Shown: piece after piece, positions 7,366 through 16,545 of the stretch
How positions within the stretch are numbered: the first letter of the stretch is position 1
How the letters are laid out: each line of letters begins with the position of its first letter
Assembly (NCBI GenBank): GCA_947627445.1
Contig: CANQWA010000003.1
Span: forward strand, 26,541 to 90,540
DNA from: an uncultured Ruminococcus sp.
Lineage (GTDB): Bacteria; Bacillota; Clostridia; Oscillospirales; Ruminococcaceae
Length of the DNA: 64,000 nt
Reading direction: 5' to 3'
Made by a program: the position numbers and the translations under genes
The notes under the pieces: generated by a model
The model's input: the letters and a program-made list of their open reading frames with translations, nothing else
Database searches by the model: none
What the model was told of the DNA's origin: nothing

Positions 7366-10182
7366 ATGAGAACCAAAACCAAGTGCATTGCCCTTCTGAC
7401 CGCAGCTGCTCTGCTGTGTACCGGCAGCGTGACAGCAGGCACGGTCAGAACCATGAAGGCATCCGCAGCAGACTCTCTGGAATCTGCCTACAACTGGGAC
7501 GCAGTCCGCATCGGCGGCGGCGGCTTTGTTTCCGGTATCATCACAGGCAAAAAAGATATGTACGCCCGTACCGATGTAGGCGGCGCTTACAAGTACAACT
7601 TTGACACCGAGGAATGGGAACAGCTATTCGCCTTTTTAAATGAGGAAGATCGAGGGCTTCTCAGCGTGGACTCCATGGCAATTGATCCCACGGATGACAA
7701 TACCGTGTATTTCCTCTGCGGATGCGCCTATTTCTCCGGCGCAAGGACGGTGATCTTCAAAACCACCGACGGCGGAAAGACATTCACGCAGACAGACGTG
7801 ACAGATCTGATCCAGGTACACGGCAACGGCGACGGCAGACAGTGCGGTGAGGCCATTGCCATTGATCCGGACAATCCGGATGTCCTGTACTGCGGCGGCG
7901 ATGTGGCTTCCGGCAGTTCTGCTCTGATTATGTCCGAGGACGGCGGCAAAACCTGGTCGCCGGTAAAGGGCTATGACGATCTGGGCTATTACAAATACAC
8001 CGTCAATTGGCCCTTTTGGGACAATCATCCCGTCCGGGCTGCTACTCACGGCGATGAAAATGCCTACAACACCCAGAACGGCGTGTCCACCATTGCGATT
8101 ACAAACGGCAAGGTTTATGTGGGCACTTCTGTCAACGACGAATCCTTTAATATGGTCGTAGCGGATGTGGGTTCGGATGATTTCACCGAGCTAAGCAAAT
8201 CCCTCCCCAGTAATTCCTATCCCTCCAGGATCAACTTTGACGCAGACGGCAATCTGCTGATCTGCTATGTTGGCGGCTTATCCTTTAACGGCACAGGCGG
8301 CGGCATCTACAAATACGATATCCAATCCGGCACAGTGACAGATATCTCCCCCAGTGAAAACAGCTTTGGCGCATGTGTCAGCGATCCTAAGGATTCCAGC
8401 GCCCTCCTTGCCACCACCTGCGGCGTATGGAGCGGTCAGCAATGGGATGCCGAAACTACCTGCTATGGTGAATACATGTACCGTTCCACAGATGGCGGTG
8501 CAACATGGACTGCCATCTATCCCGGAAAGATGGACGGCAACTGGGTTTGGGACGAAGAGTCGGGCGAAATGCACCAAAATCTCCTCTATGACTATCTGAA
8601 TACCGGCGGATTCGACTGGATATACGGCAAGGCGATCCACTGGTCTGGTGCGCTGGTGTTGAATCCTGCTGATACCTCCAAGGTCATGGTGACCTCTGGT
8701 AACGGCGTGTTTGAGTGGACAGACGTGTGGACAGACGATGTGGCTGCCACATTCCATCCCAACGGCATTGAGGAAGTGGTTGCCCTGGATATGATCAGCA
8801 TTCCCGGCGGCAGTGTATATTCCGCCATCGGCGACTATGACGGCTTTGAACACACCGATCCCACCGTTTCCGGCAAGCAGCATACGCCCAATATGGGTTC
8901 TACCAGTGCCATTGCATACTGTCCGCAGAATCCGGACGTGATGATCCGTATTGCAGAGCGTCAGAATGACATTGCACCAGGCTTTTATACCACTGACGGC
9001 GGCAAGACATGGACACCTATGGCGAATTCTCCCGGCGGCAAGGCTGCCATCACACAGCTGGCAGACGGCTCGTACCGGTTCTTCCAGTCGGGCAGCGATG
9101 ACGGCGCTGTGAAGTATTCCGACGATATGGGACAGACTTGGAACAGCATTGGTGATATCCAAACCGTTTACGGTTCCAAGACCACCTATCTGTTGGTAGA
9201 GCCGGATCAGCCCAATGTGGTTTATGCCTATGCCACCTATTATAACTCCTCATGGGGATATTCCAAGCCCCAGGCAGAATTTTCTGACGCACACTATACT
9301 CTCTATGTCAGCACGGACTACGGCAAGAGCTTTACGGCAACAGACATTGCCATGTACGACCAATGCGACAGCGCCGGACGTATTGCCTATCTGGGCGAGG
9401 ATGACCTGATCCTGGCTGCCGGCTGGTATGGTCTGTACCGTGTCACCGGCAGCGGCAAAAATGTAGAACAGCTGGATGTCTACTATTGCAAGACGGTGGG
9501 CTATGGTGCGCCGGAAAAAGCCGGTGATGTCAACACCCTGTACATGTACGGCAAGCCGTCGGAAAGCGATCCCGAGGGCATTTACCGTTCACAGGACGGC
9601 GGCAAGACTTGGTTGCTGATTAATCAAAATAAGCTGTACGGCGGTACCGGTAACGGTAACTTCCTGGTGGGCGATATGAACGAATTCGGCAAGGTTTACA
9701 TGTCTACCGTTGGCTGCGGTATCGTTTACGGTGAGCTGGTGAACAGCGATGATCCGAAGCCGGTCACCACAACGACACCGAAGGAAACCACCACGACGAA
9801 GGCAACGACCACGGTCAGTTCTCTTTCTGAGACACCAGCCGCTTCCACCACTGAAAACACTACTGCCAGCGATGCAGAAAGCACCACCACAACCATAACG
9901 CCTCTGGCAACGACGGCAACCTCAGGAAATGGAACGGAAACTACCACCACGGCAAAGCCCAATCCGGGTAACATCCTCTACGGCGATGTAAACCTGGATG
10001 CCAAGATTGACCTGACGGACGCCATCCTGCTGAACAAGGCTTGTGCCAGTGCGGTACAGCTGAATGATCAGCAGATCAACAATGCAGACTGTGACGACAG
10101 CGGCGAGATCACCCCCAATGATTCCATTGCACTGCTGCGGTTCCTGGTACATCTGCTGGATTCTCTCCCGGAAACAGAATAA
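7366..10182 (+). CDS. Cellulosomal xyloglucanase (GH74) with dockerin
   Basis: This 938-residue protein cleaves xyloglucan backbones. The parts are a signal peptide (residues 1-35), a GH74 double beta-propeller (about 40-800), a Thr/Ser-rich linker (about 803-868) and a type I dockerin (about 870-935; calcium loops DVNLDAKIDLTD and DCDDSGEITPND). The motif RIGGGGF...YARTDVGGAY near residue 70 is the family start region and holds an expected catalytic Asp. Asp-box repeats (TTDGGKTF, SEDGGKTW, STDGGATW, SQDGGKTW) recur along the propellers. ATG 7366 follows AGGAAAGGAG; an earlier in-frame ATG lacks a signal peptide. The dockerin tethers it to an extracellular scaffoldin encoded elsewhere. A convergent GH9 gene carries an almost identical half-dockerin. 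Confidence 0.93.
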   Translation: MRTKTKCIALLTAAALLCTGSVTAGTVRTMKASAADSLESAYNWDAVRIGGGGFVSGIITGKKDMYARTDVGGAYKYNFDTEEWEQLFAFLNEEDRGLLSVDSMAIDPTDDNTVYFLCGCAYFSGARTVIFKTTDGGKTFTQTDVTDLIQVHGNGDGRQCGEAIAIDPDNPDVLYCGGDVASGSSALIMSEDGGKTWSPVKGYDDLGYYKYTVNWPFWDNHPVRAATHGDENAYNTQNGVSTIAITNGKVYVGTSVNDESFNMVVADVGSDDFTELSKSLPSNSYPSRINFDADGNLLICYVGGLSFNGTGGGIYKYDIQSGTVTDISPSENSFGACVSDPKDSSALLATTCGVWSGQQWDAETTCYGEYMYRSTDGGATWTAIYPGKMDGNWVWDEESGEMHQNLLYDYLNTGGFDWIYGKAIHWSGALVLNPADTSKVMVTSGNGVFEWTDVWTDDVAATFHPNGIEEVVALDMISIPGGSVYSAIGDYDGFEHTDPTVSGKQHTPNMGSTSAIAYCPQNPDVMIRIAERQNDIAPGFYTTDGGKTWTPMANSPGGKAAITQLADGSYRFFQSGSDDGAVKYSDDMGQTWNSIGDIQTVYGSKTTYLLVEPDQPNVVYAYATYYNSSWGYSKPQAEFSDAHYTLYVSTDYGKSFTATDIAMYDQCDSAGRIAYLGEDDLILAAGWYGLYRVTGSGKNVEQLDVYYCKTVGYGAPEKAGDVNTLYMYGKPSESDPEGIYRSQDGGKTWLLINQNKLYGGTGNGNFLVGDMNEFGKVYMSTVGCGIVYGELVNSDDPKPVTTTTPKETTTTKATTTVSSLSETPAASTTENTTASDAESTTTTITPLATTATSGNGTETTTTAKPNPGNILYGDVNLDAKIDLTDAILLNKACASAVQLNDQQINNADCDDSGEITPNDSIALLRFLVHLLDSLPETE
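9939..10096 (+). repeat. 158-bp inverted duplication, left arm
   Basis: These bases are identical, in inverse orientation, to 10377-10534. They encode the end of the linker and the first half of the dockerin of the GH74 protein. I compared the two arms base by base and found no difference. Confidence 0.95.
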
Positions 10183-10206
10183 CCCCCGCTATATCCCAAA
10201 AAAACA

Positions 10207-10246
10207 TTCCCCGGAAACCTGTTCAGGAATCCGGGGAAATTTTTTA
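10207..10246. terminator. Bidirectional terminator between GH74 and GH9 genes
   Basis: TTCCCCGG pairs with CCGGGGAA. A T run follows on the plus strand and another on the minus strand, so it serves both convergent genes. Confidence 0.85.
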
Positions 10247-10287
10247 TCATGATCTGATGGACAAACCGCTGTCAATGCCTGTCTGCA

Positions 10288-12780
10288 TCAATCGGCGTTC
10301 CAAGGCAATTCCTGTACGATATGTGTCAGGAACTGTAAGAGAACAATGACGTCATTGAGCGTTGTCTGACCATCCACGTCACAGTCTGCATTGTTGATCT
10401 GCTGATCATTCAGCTGTACCGCACTGGCACAAGCCTTGTTCAGCAGGATGGCGTCCGTCAGGTCAATCTTGGCATCCAGGTTTACATCGCCGTAGAGGAT
10501 GTTACCCGGATTGGGCTTTGCCGTGGTGGTAGTTGTCGTTTCACTTTCCGAGGTTGCCGTCGTTGCCAGAGACGAGGTTGCGGTGCTTTCGGTATTGCCG
10601 CCGGGAACATTGGTTTCTGTGGCAGTTGTCGTCTCTTCCGAAGAAACCGTTTCCTCCGTGCTTACCACATCATCGCTGGCAGTAGTGTCCTCAGTGGCGG
10701 TAGTTTCTGATGTCTCAGAAAGGGAACTGACGGTGGACGTCGTTGTCTCTGCCGGCTTTGTGGTGGGAGGCGTTGTCTGATCCGGCTTTGTGCCGTCCGG
10801 CTCTGTACCCCAGATCAAGGTATCGCCGTCATACATGGTGATATGATCTGAAACGGTCATGGCATCCTCACCGCCCTGTGCCAGACCTTCAAAGGAGTAG
10901 TCATTGGAAGGATCCCATACGCCCTGAATGTTGTCGGGGATGGAAATACGGAACTGACACTCACTTCTGTGTTCCGACTGACCCGTGGGCATTACGACGC
11001 TGCCGTCCGCAAAGGAGAGCTGCACATAGTAGATCGTTCCGTCATACTGGATGGGATCGGAAATGGAGATCACACCCTTGTCGGAGGCATGCTGGTCATA
11101 GCCTACCCTTACGCTGACATCATTGATGGACAACCCGGCATCGATTAGTTCGCTGATGTCAAAGTAATAGCGATAGGAGAGATCCTGGATGGTTCTCGCT
11201 GGCCATGCAGAATGGTTCATAGCGAACACCTTCAGCTCGGTATAGCTGCCAGCCGCCTGGTTGATGGACGCCTGCATAAAGAACTCATCCCATTTGGGTG
11301 TTTCTGTGGGCGGGAAATCCGGATCAGCCTTACCGCCGTATTTTTCTACCATGGCGCAGAGTGCGGCAGTATATCCGGCATTATAGTCGATGGCAACTTC
11401 GGTATATTGATAGTCCCCGATTTTGTCGGAATAGTTGCCTGTCATATCAGGACCGCCTACCAGTGCGCCGTACAGAATGTGGGCGTGCTGCTTGGCGTCT
11501 TCACCCTCGGTCTGACCAATATTGCTCCACTTGTCGTTCCATGCGCCGCTGGAGGTTCTGTGATGCCATGCCTTGGGATAATTCTCCCCCATACCGATGA
11601 CATAGCTGAAATGGTTGGCATTGTCACCGAAGCAGTAGTTCATGGTGTTGTCTGCAAATTGGGTATACTTCTGAGACAGAGCGGCGTCGTCTGCAAACAG
11701 TTCATCCGCTGCCACATATGCCAGAAATGCTGTCGTGGTGGCATGCCGGAGCGATCCCCACTGGAACAGCCATGGCAGACCATCCGGTGTATAACTGACC
11801 TGCTTGCCGCCGTAGCCTGTGGTCCAGTATTCCAGATGCTTTTTCAATTGATCCTTCCACTGAGATTCTCCGGTATTGATCGCATACAGCAGCATGCCGC
11901 CCTGCATCACATCATCCCAGCAGTGTCCCCAGGTGTATTTCATCTCATTGGACTGTTCCTCTTTCCCCAGATTGTTGATATAATCCGAGGCACACAGATC
12001 CAGATATTTCTGTTCGCCGGTTGCCATATACAGCCAGTTTGCGGCAAAGAACAAATCATCATAGAAGGTCGTGATTTTATAGTAAGATACCTCTTCGGGG
12101 TCATCGCCGATCGAACGGTTCTTGTCCGCCCGTTCAAAGCAGGCGATGGCATGGGTCAGATATTCCTGCGCTTTCTCCGGCTTGCTGTCCTTAAAATTCA
12201 GATAGCCGGTACAGAGAGCTGCTGCCATCTGGGCTTCAATACAGCTGTCGTTACAGGTGTAATAGGGACGTTCTGTCTCACCCTGCATCAGCTCGTATTT
12301 TGCCATATACACTTCGGCAGAACCCCACCACACGTGGTCAAAGGCGCCGTCGCCAATCATATAGACAATCTCATCGCCCAAGTCGCAGTCTACCAGATAA
12401 TCCAGAACAAACTGCAGATTGTTTTCATACATGGCGGTCTGACCGGCAGCAGCGACACCGTCCCTGTATTCCAGAAGGCCCCAGCCCAGCAAGGTTGCTG
12501 CATAGGCGTTGGTCAGAGTGAATTTCAGGTGGTCGCCGGCGTCATACCAGCCGCCTGGGATATAGTCGTTTGTCATGCTGTCAGCACGCCAGCTGACCTC
12601 GTTCCACTCCGGCAACACGCCAGATTGCTGTACTTCATAGAAGAACATGGACTTTTGCAATGCCTCTCCGTAGTTATAGTCGCCGGTTTCGGCGACGCCT
12701 TGTACAGCGGGAACAGCTGTGATCGTTCCGGTGACAGCAAGTACTGCGGCGGAGATTCCCGCAATCCATTTTTTCATCAT
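10288..12780 (-). CDS. Cellulosomal endoglucanase GH9 with CBM3c and dockerin
   Basis: The protein has 830 residues when started at the ATG at 12780, which follows AAGGAAG and opens a signal peptide (MMKKWIAGISAAVLAVTG). The order is GH9 catalytic domain (about residues 37-475; WYDAGDHLKF near residue 78 holds the nucleophile region and EVAIDYNAGY near 460 the catalytic acid), CBM3 subfamily c (about 495-655), a Thr/Ser/Glu-rich linker (656-757) and a type I dockerin (760-828). This is the processive Cel9 arrangement, in which CBM3c feeds the cellulose chain into the cleft. The second calcium loop (DCDVDGQTTLND) differs from the GH74 dockerin, whereas the first half is identical in DNA. Confidence 0.95.
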   Translation of the reverse strand: MMKKWIAGISAAVLAVTGTITAVPAVQGVAETGDYNYGEALQKSMFFYEVQQSGVLPEWNEVSWRADSMTNDYIPGGWYDAGDHLKFTLTNAYAATLLGWGLLEYRDGVAAAGQTAMYENNLQFVLDYLVDCDLGDEIVYMIGDGAFDHVWWGSAEVYMAKYELMQGETERPYYTCNDSCIEAQMAAALCTGYLNFKDSKPEKAQEYLTHAIACFERADKNRSIGDDPEEVSYYKITTFYDDLFFAANWLYMATGEQKYLDLCASDYINNLGKEEQSNEMKYTWGHCWDDVMQGGMLLYAINTGESQWKDQLKKHLEYWTTGYGGKQVSYTPDGLPWLFQWGSLRHATTTAFLAYVAADELFADDAALSQKYTQFADNTMNYCFGDNANHFSYVIGMGENYPKAWHHRTSSGAWNDKWSNIGQTEGEDAKQHAHILYGALVGGPDMTGNYSDKIGDYQYTEVAIDYNAGYTAALCAMVEKYGGKADPDFPPTETPKWDEFFMQASINQAAGSYTELKVFAMNHSAWPARTIQDLSYRYYFDISELIDAGLSINDVSVRVGYDQHASDKGVISISDPIQYDGTIYYVQLSFADGSVVMPTGQSEHRSECQFRISIPDNIQGVWDPSNDYSFEGLAQGGEDAMTVSDHITMYDGDTLIWGTEPDGTKPDQTTPPTTKPAETTTSTVSSLSETSETTATEDTTASDDVVSTEETVSSEETTTATETNVPGGNTESTATSSLATTATSESETTTTTTAKPNPGNILYGDVNLDAKIDLTDAILLNKACASAVQLNDQQINNADCDVDGQTTLNDVIVLLQFLTHIVQELPWNAD
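10377..10534 (-). repeat. 158-bp inverted duplication, right arm
   Basis: This arm is identical, in inverse orientation, to 9939-10096. The arms lie 280 bases apart, in two convergent dockerin genes. Confidence 0.95.
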
Positions 12781-12800
12781 GCGTGGATACTTCCTTTCTT

Positions 12801-12843
12801 TGTGGTAAAACCACATGATATTTCGGTGTGTGATGCGCACACC
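12801..12843 (-). promoter_or_regulatory. Two small inverted repeats in the GH9 leader
   Basis: GGTGTG-N7-CACACC (12825-12843) lies at the expected transcription start. TGTGGT-AAA-ACCACA (12801-12815) lies just downstream. Either could be an operator or an mRNA hairpin. Confidence 0.45.
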
Positions 12844-12853
12844 AATTATTTTT

Positions 12854-12882
12854 ATTGTACCATGATTTTTTAGGAAAGTCAA
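12854..12882 (-). promoter_or_regulatory. Promoter of the GH9 gene
   Basis: The minus strand has TTGACT, 17 bases, then TACAAT. Confidence 0.75.
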
Positions 12883-12902
12883 GAATTTTTGTGTAGATTT
12901 TA

Positions 12903-12948
12903 GGCAACCCCGCACAAAGCCGCCAAGTGCTCTTGGTGTGGGGTTGCC
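12903..12948. repeat. GGCAA-type hairpin repeat (R1)
   Basis: GGCAACCCCGCACAAAG...GTGTGGGGTTGCC is an inverted repeat placed between the divergent GH9 and GH5 promoters. Confidence 0.8.
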
Positions 12949-12969
12949 TTTATGCATGTCCACGGCATA

Positions 12970-12998
12970 TTGACAAATCACGCCGCTTTTGATACAAT
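12970..12998 (+). promoter_or_regulatory. Promoter of the GH5-hpt operon
   Basis: TTGACA, 17 bases, TACAAT. Confidence 0.8.
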
Positions 12999-13107
12999 AT
13001 ATCTATATGTTATATATGAGGGAAACACGGATGAAATCTCCCTTGACGGCTTAATGCACATCAGATGGAATCCGTACCGCCTTAGATTCCAACAAGGAGC
13101 ATATGAT

Positions 13108-14283
13108 ATGAAACGTACGATCTCCGCCGTCACAGCGGCATCCTTCTCCATCTGTCTGATTCTCACTGGCTGCTTCGGCGGAAACAGCAAAACTGCCAGC
13201 GAATTTGACGACGGCAAAATGCGCCGCGATCTGACCGCCCAGACTGTCGCAAAAGAAATGGGTCTTGGCATCAACCTGGGCAATACCATGGAAGCCTACT
13301 GGGAGGACAGCACCAACCAGACCGGAAACTGCGCCGTCGTGGGCGATACCGCCCAGAGCTACGAAACCTGTTGGGGTGCAGTCGTCACCACACAAGAAGC
13401 CATCGATGGCATGAAATCCTCTGGTTTTGACACCGTCCGCATCCCCGTTTACTGGGGCAATATGATGGCAGACGACCAGAACTATGTGATCTCCGAGGAC
13501 TATTTCACCCGTGTGGAAGAAATCCTGAACTACTGCCGAAAAAACGATCAGTATGTCGTCATCAACATCCATCACTACGATGAATTCCTGATCCAAAACA
13601 AACCCAAGGACGAAGTCCTGGCAATCACGAAAAAACTCTGGACGCAAATTGCAGAACGTTTTCAAGCATATTCGGATTATGTCGTGTTCGAGGGTTTTAA
13701 CGAAAGCCTGGGCGCACAGCAGGAATCCGATTCCTATACCGAGGACGAACGGTTTGATTATGTCAATGAAATGAATCAGACATTCGTAGACGCCGTGCGT
13801 GCCACCGGCGGCAATAACAAAGACCGCATTCTCATCGCCTCCGGCTATTGGACCAATATCGACCTGACCACCGATCAGCGCTTTGAAATGCCGAAAGACT
13901 CCGCCGATGACAAGCTGATGGTTTCGGTGCATTATGTGGACAACGCCATGTACTGGACAAACCAGATCGGGTCGCCGCAGTGGCTGAAATACAGCACGGA
14001 TCAGTGTGAGCTTTTAAAAAACGCCTTTACAGATCAGGGCATTCCCGTGTTTGTGGGAGAATGCACATCCATCTACGGAAATGAAAACTTTGCAGCCAAT
14101 GCAGACACCACAGATTCTACCGAATGCCTGCGCACCATGCTGGAAATGATCACAGACTATGGCTTTGTTCCGGTGCTGTGGGATACCAATGCCAATTTCT
14201 ATTCCAGAACCGAAAACAAGATCATATCCGATACAGACAGCGCACTGATCGCAGAGCTTTCATCACAGATACACGGAGCGTGA
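13108..14283 (+). CDS. Surface lipoprotein cellulase, GH5
   Basis: This 391-residue protein starts at ATG 13108, after CAAGGAG; longer in-frame starts overlap the promoter. A lipoprotein signal with LTGC places the lipidated Cys at residue 22. The GH5 barrel fills about residues 45-385, with the acid/base Glu in FEGFNE (E199) and the nucleophile in VFVGE (E318). The GLGINLGNTMEAY region is typical of GH5 endoglucanases. It has no dockerin, unlike the neighbouring secreted enzymes, so it should act at the cell membrane on oligosaccharides or exposed chains. hpt begins 5 bases after its stop. Confidence 0.9.
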   Translation: MKRTISAVTAASFSICLILTGCFGGNSKTASEFDDGKMRRDLTAQTVAKEMGLGINLGNTMEAYWEDSTNQTGNCAVVGDTAQSYETCWGAVVTTQEAIDGMKSSGFDTVRIPVYWGNMMADDQNYVISEDYFTRVEEILNYCRKNDQYVVINIHHYDEFLIQNKPKDEVLAITKKLWTQIAERFQAYSDYVVFEGFNESLGAQQESDSYTEDERFDYVNEMNQTFVDAVRATGGNNKDRILIASGYWTNIDLTTDQRFEMPKDSADDKLMVSVHYVDNAMYWTNQIGSPQWLKYSTDQCELLKNAFTDQGIPVFVGECTSIYGNENFAANADTTDSTECLRTMLEMITDYGFVPVLWDTNANFYSRTENKIISDTDSALIAELSSQIHGA

Positions 14284-14288
14284 GGTCT

Positions 14289-14861
14289 ATGAAAAAGTCA
14301 TTTTTACCAGAGGAGTATCACAGCAGCATCCACCATGTACTGATCTCCGAACAGGAGATCCAGGCGGCGGTCCGGAAAACCGGTGAACAGATCAGCCGCA
14401 CCTATGAGGGAAAACCTCTTTTGCTGGTGAGTATTCTAAAAGGCTCTTTTGTATTTCTGGCAGACCTGTGCCGTGCCGTCCGTATCCCCTGTGAGATCGG
14501 GTTCATGGGCGCCAAAAGCTATACCGGAACCGTCTCTTCCGGAAAGGTGGAGATCACACTGGATCTGGAACAGGATATCCGTGCCTATCATGTTTTGATC
14601 GTGGAGGATATTGTGGACACCGGCATAACGCTCCAACAGGTGGTGAAAATGCTGAAAGAAAGACACCCCCTTTCTCTGCGTGTGATATCCCTTCTGGATA
14701 AACCGAAACGCCGGATAGTGGACTGGCATCCGGACCAGGCATTATTTTCCATTCCGGATGTGTTCGTGATTGGATACGGACTGGACTGTGAAGAACAATA
14801 CCGCAATCTGCCGTATATTGCGGTGTACGAGGAATCGTCGGAAAAATCAGCCTTATCTTAA
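14289..14861 (+). CDS. hpt: Hypoxanthine phosphoribosyltransferase
   Basis: This 190-residue cytoplasmic enzyme converts hypoxanthine or guanine plus PRPP to IMP or GMP. The PRPP-binding motif VLIVEDIVDTGITL is at about residues 99-112 and the N-terminal LLLVSILKGSFVFLADL is typical. The ATG at 14289 follows GAGG closely and sits just 5 bases after the GH5 stop, so translation is probably coupled. No purine riboswitch lies in the gap. Confidence 0.92.
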   Translation: MKKSFLPEEYHSSIHHVLISEQEIQAAVRKTGEQISRTYEGKPLLLVSILKGSFVFLADLCRAVRIPCEIGFMGAKSYTGTVSSGKVEITLDLEQDIRAYHVLIVEDIVDTGITLQQVVKMLKERHPLSLRVISLLDKPKRRIVDWHPDQALFSIPDVFVIGYGLDCEEQYRNLPYIAVYEESSEKSALS

Positions 14862-14862
14862 A

Positions 14863-14932
14863 GCAACACTGCAAAAAGACCGCCTGACGGCTTTGACCGT
14901 CATCTGCCGCACAATCTTTGTGCGTTGCTGCC
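14863..14932. repeat. GGCAA-type repeat, imperfect (R2)
   Basis: GCAACACTGCAAAAAGACC...GCGTTGCTGCC starts two bases after the hpt stop. It contains the CGCCTGACGGCTTTG segment shared with other copies, and a partial second copy. Confidence 0.65.
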
Positions 14933-15039
14933 TTAACCTCTATGGCAAAATACACATATCTGTCAGAATATTTGTGTCATCGTCCTTGCCATACATCCAG
15001 TATCCATTCATAATGATCCTGTGATATACATATAATGAA

Positions 15040-15092
15040 GGCAGCACCGCACAAAGAACCCCTGACGGCTTTGGGCTTTGTACGATGTTGCC
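15040..15092. repeat. GGCAA-type repeat (R3)
   Basis: GGCAGCACCGCACAAAG...GTACGATGTTGCC is an inverted repeat ending 28 bases before the amidase start, so it lies in that gene's probable leader. Confidence 0.75.
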
Positions 15093-15119
15093 TAAACCAA
15101 AAAACTGGGAGGATATGGT

Positions 15120-15851
15120 ATGAATATCACTTGGAAATCCATTGCAAAGCGAACAGGGATCGTTCTGCTTGTCAGCGGCATCAGCATCGGCGCAGTGTAT
15201 CTGGGAGGCACACGCATCCAGAAAGCAGTGGCGACCATGACCGCCCCAAAGCAAGAAACCCCGGTGATCATATTGGATGCAGGACACGGCGGCATTGACG
15301 GGGGATGTTCTTCCGCCAGCGGCGTGCCGGAAAAAGGCATCAACCTGAACATTCTCCTCTGCCTCCGGGATCTGCTGGAGATGGAGGGCTATACCGTTGA
15401 GGTCACCCGTGACACCGATCGCAGTATCCATGATGACGGCATCGAAGGAATCGCCAATCAGAAAAGCTCAGACATGGACAATCGGCTGGCGCTATTCAAT
15501 CAATATGACAATGCGATCTGTATTTCCATTCATCAGAATCAGTTCACCGATCCTGCCTATTCCGGCGCACAAATGTTTTATTCGGACAATGTAAAGGGCA
15601 GCGGTCAGTTGGCGCAGATCATGCAGAACGCCTTTGTCGAGCAGCTTCAGCCGGATAATATGCGTGAGGTAAAACTGTGCGGCAAGGAGTTGTTCCTGTG
15701 CTATTTCAGTGAGAACCCCACGATTATGGCGGAATGCGGCTTTTTGTCCAATCCAGAGGAAGCAGCGCTGCTGGAAACAGAGGAATATCAGCAGAAGGTG
15801 GCATTCACACTGTTTTCCGGGCTGAATCAATACATAGCGGAGAGAAAATAA
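15120..15851 (+). CDS. N-acetylmuramoyl-L-alanine amidase, CwlD-like
   Basis: This 243-residue Amidase_3 zinc enzyme cleaves the bond between muramic acid and the stem peptide. It has an uncleaved N-terminal membrane anchor (about residues 12-29). The expected zinc and catalytic residues are in LDAGHGG (H56), GVPEKGINLN (E71), SIHQNQF (His near 140) and MAECGFLSN (Glu near 204). Its length and single-domain form fit CwlD, which makes muramic-delta-lactam in the spore cortex. GGGAGG precedes the ATG. It opens a four-gene operon with gaps of 8 and 5 bases and one overlap. A vegetative amidase is the alternative. Confidence 0.82.
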   Translation: MNITWKSIAKRTGIVLLVSGISIGAVYLGGTRIQKAVATMTAPKQETPVIILDAGHGGIDGGCSSASGVPEKGINLNILLCLRDLLEMEGYTVEVTRDTDRSIHDDGIEGIANQKSSDMDNRLALFNQYDNAICISIHQNQFTDPAYSGAQMFYSDNVKGSGQLAQIMQNAFVEQLQPDNMREVKLCGKELFLCYFSENPTIMAECGFLSNPEEAALLETEEYQQKVAFTLFSGLNQYIAERK

Positions 15852-15859
15852 AAATTCAC

Positions 15860-16540
15860 ATGAAAATCATTGCCCATATTCAAAATGATTTCCCGGCAAA
15901 ATTCGGGATTCCCCGGCAGAGCGGTCTTGTTACCTCTCTGCGGTCGCAGATTCTCTTTACGCCGGAATACCGAAATCCCGATGCCGTCCGTGGACTGGAA
16001 GGTTTTTCCCACCTGTGGCTGCTCTGGGAATTTTCTGCATCCAGAAGCAGCAAATGGTCGCCCACCGTGCGCCCGCCCCGTCTGGGAGGCAATATCCGCA
16101 TGGGCGTGTTTGCCACCCGTTCCCCCTTCCGCCCCAATCCCATCGGACTTTCGGTGGTGCGGATCGAACAGCTTCTCTTGCAGGGAAAGCACGCCCCGGT
16201 GATCGAAGTGTCCGGAGCGGATCTGATGAACGGCACACCCATTTATGACATCAAGCCCTATCTGCCCCATATTGACAGCATTCCCGGGGCAAAGGGCGGC
16301 TTTGCGGCAGAGGCGGCGGAACATCGGCTGCAGGTCATATTTCCGGACGCATGGTTGAAACAAGTGCCGGCACATCTGCGTGAGGGCTTGACGGAACTGC
16401 TGGCACAGGATCCGAGACCGTCATACCAGCATGATCCCACACGGGTTTATGGATTTTTCTTCGGGCAACTGGAAGTACAATTTACGGTACAGGAGGATGA
16501 CCTGACGGTGGTCAGCGTCACCCCTGTGCAGAAAGGATGA
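15860..16540 (+). CDS. trmO: tRNA threonylcarbamoyladenosine N6-methyltransferase (TrmO)
   Basis: This 226-residue protein belongs to the TrmO (YaeB/TsaA) family, which uses SAM to methylate t6A at position 37 of ACY-reading tRNAs. The motifs are FPAKFGIPRQSG, GLEGFSHLWLLWEF, GVFATRSPFRPNPIGLS, and the C-terminal TRVYGFFFGQLEVQF. ATG 15860 begins the conserved region; the earlier in-frame ATG lies inside the amidase gene. Its ribosome site is weak (GGAGAG, 15 bases away), which suggests coupling to the amidase gene. Confidence 0.9.
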   Translation: MKIIAHIQNDFPAKFGIPRQSGLVTSLRSQILFTPEYRNPDAVRGLEGFSHLWLLWEFSASRSSKWSPTVRPPRLGGNIRMGVFATRSPFRPNPIGLSVVRIEQLLLQGKHAPVIEVSGADLMNGTPIYDIKPYLPHIDSIPGAKGGFAAEAAEHRLQVIFPDAWLKQVPAHLREGLTELLAQDPRPSYQHDPTRVYGFFFGQLEVQFTVQEDDLTVVSVTPVQKG

Positions 16541-16545
16541 AGAAT

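Noticed and set aside
11212..12873. Long open frame (553 codons) opposite the GH9 gene
   Set aside because: It is the mirror of a well-conserved GH9/CBM3 coding sequence, has no recognisable domain and no ribosome site.
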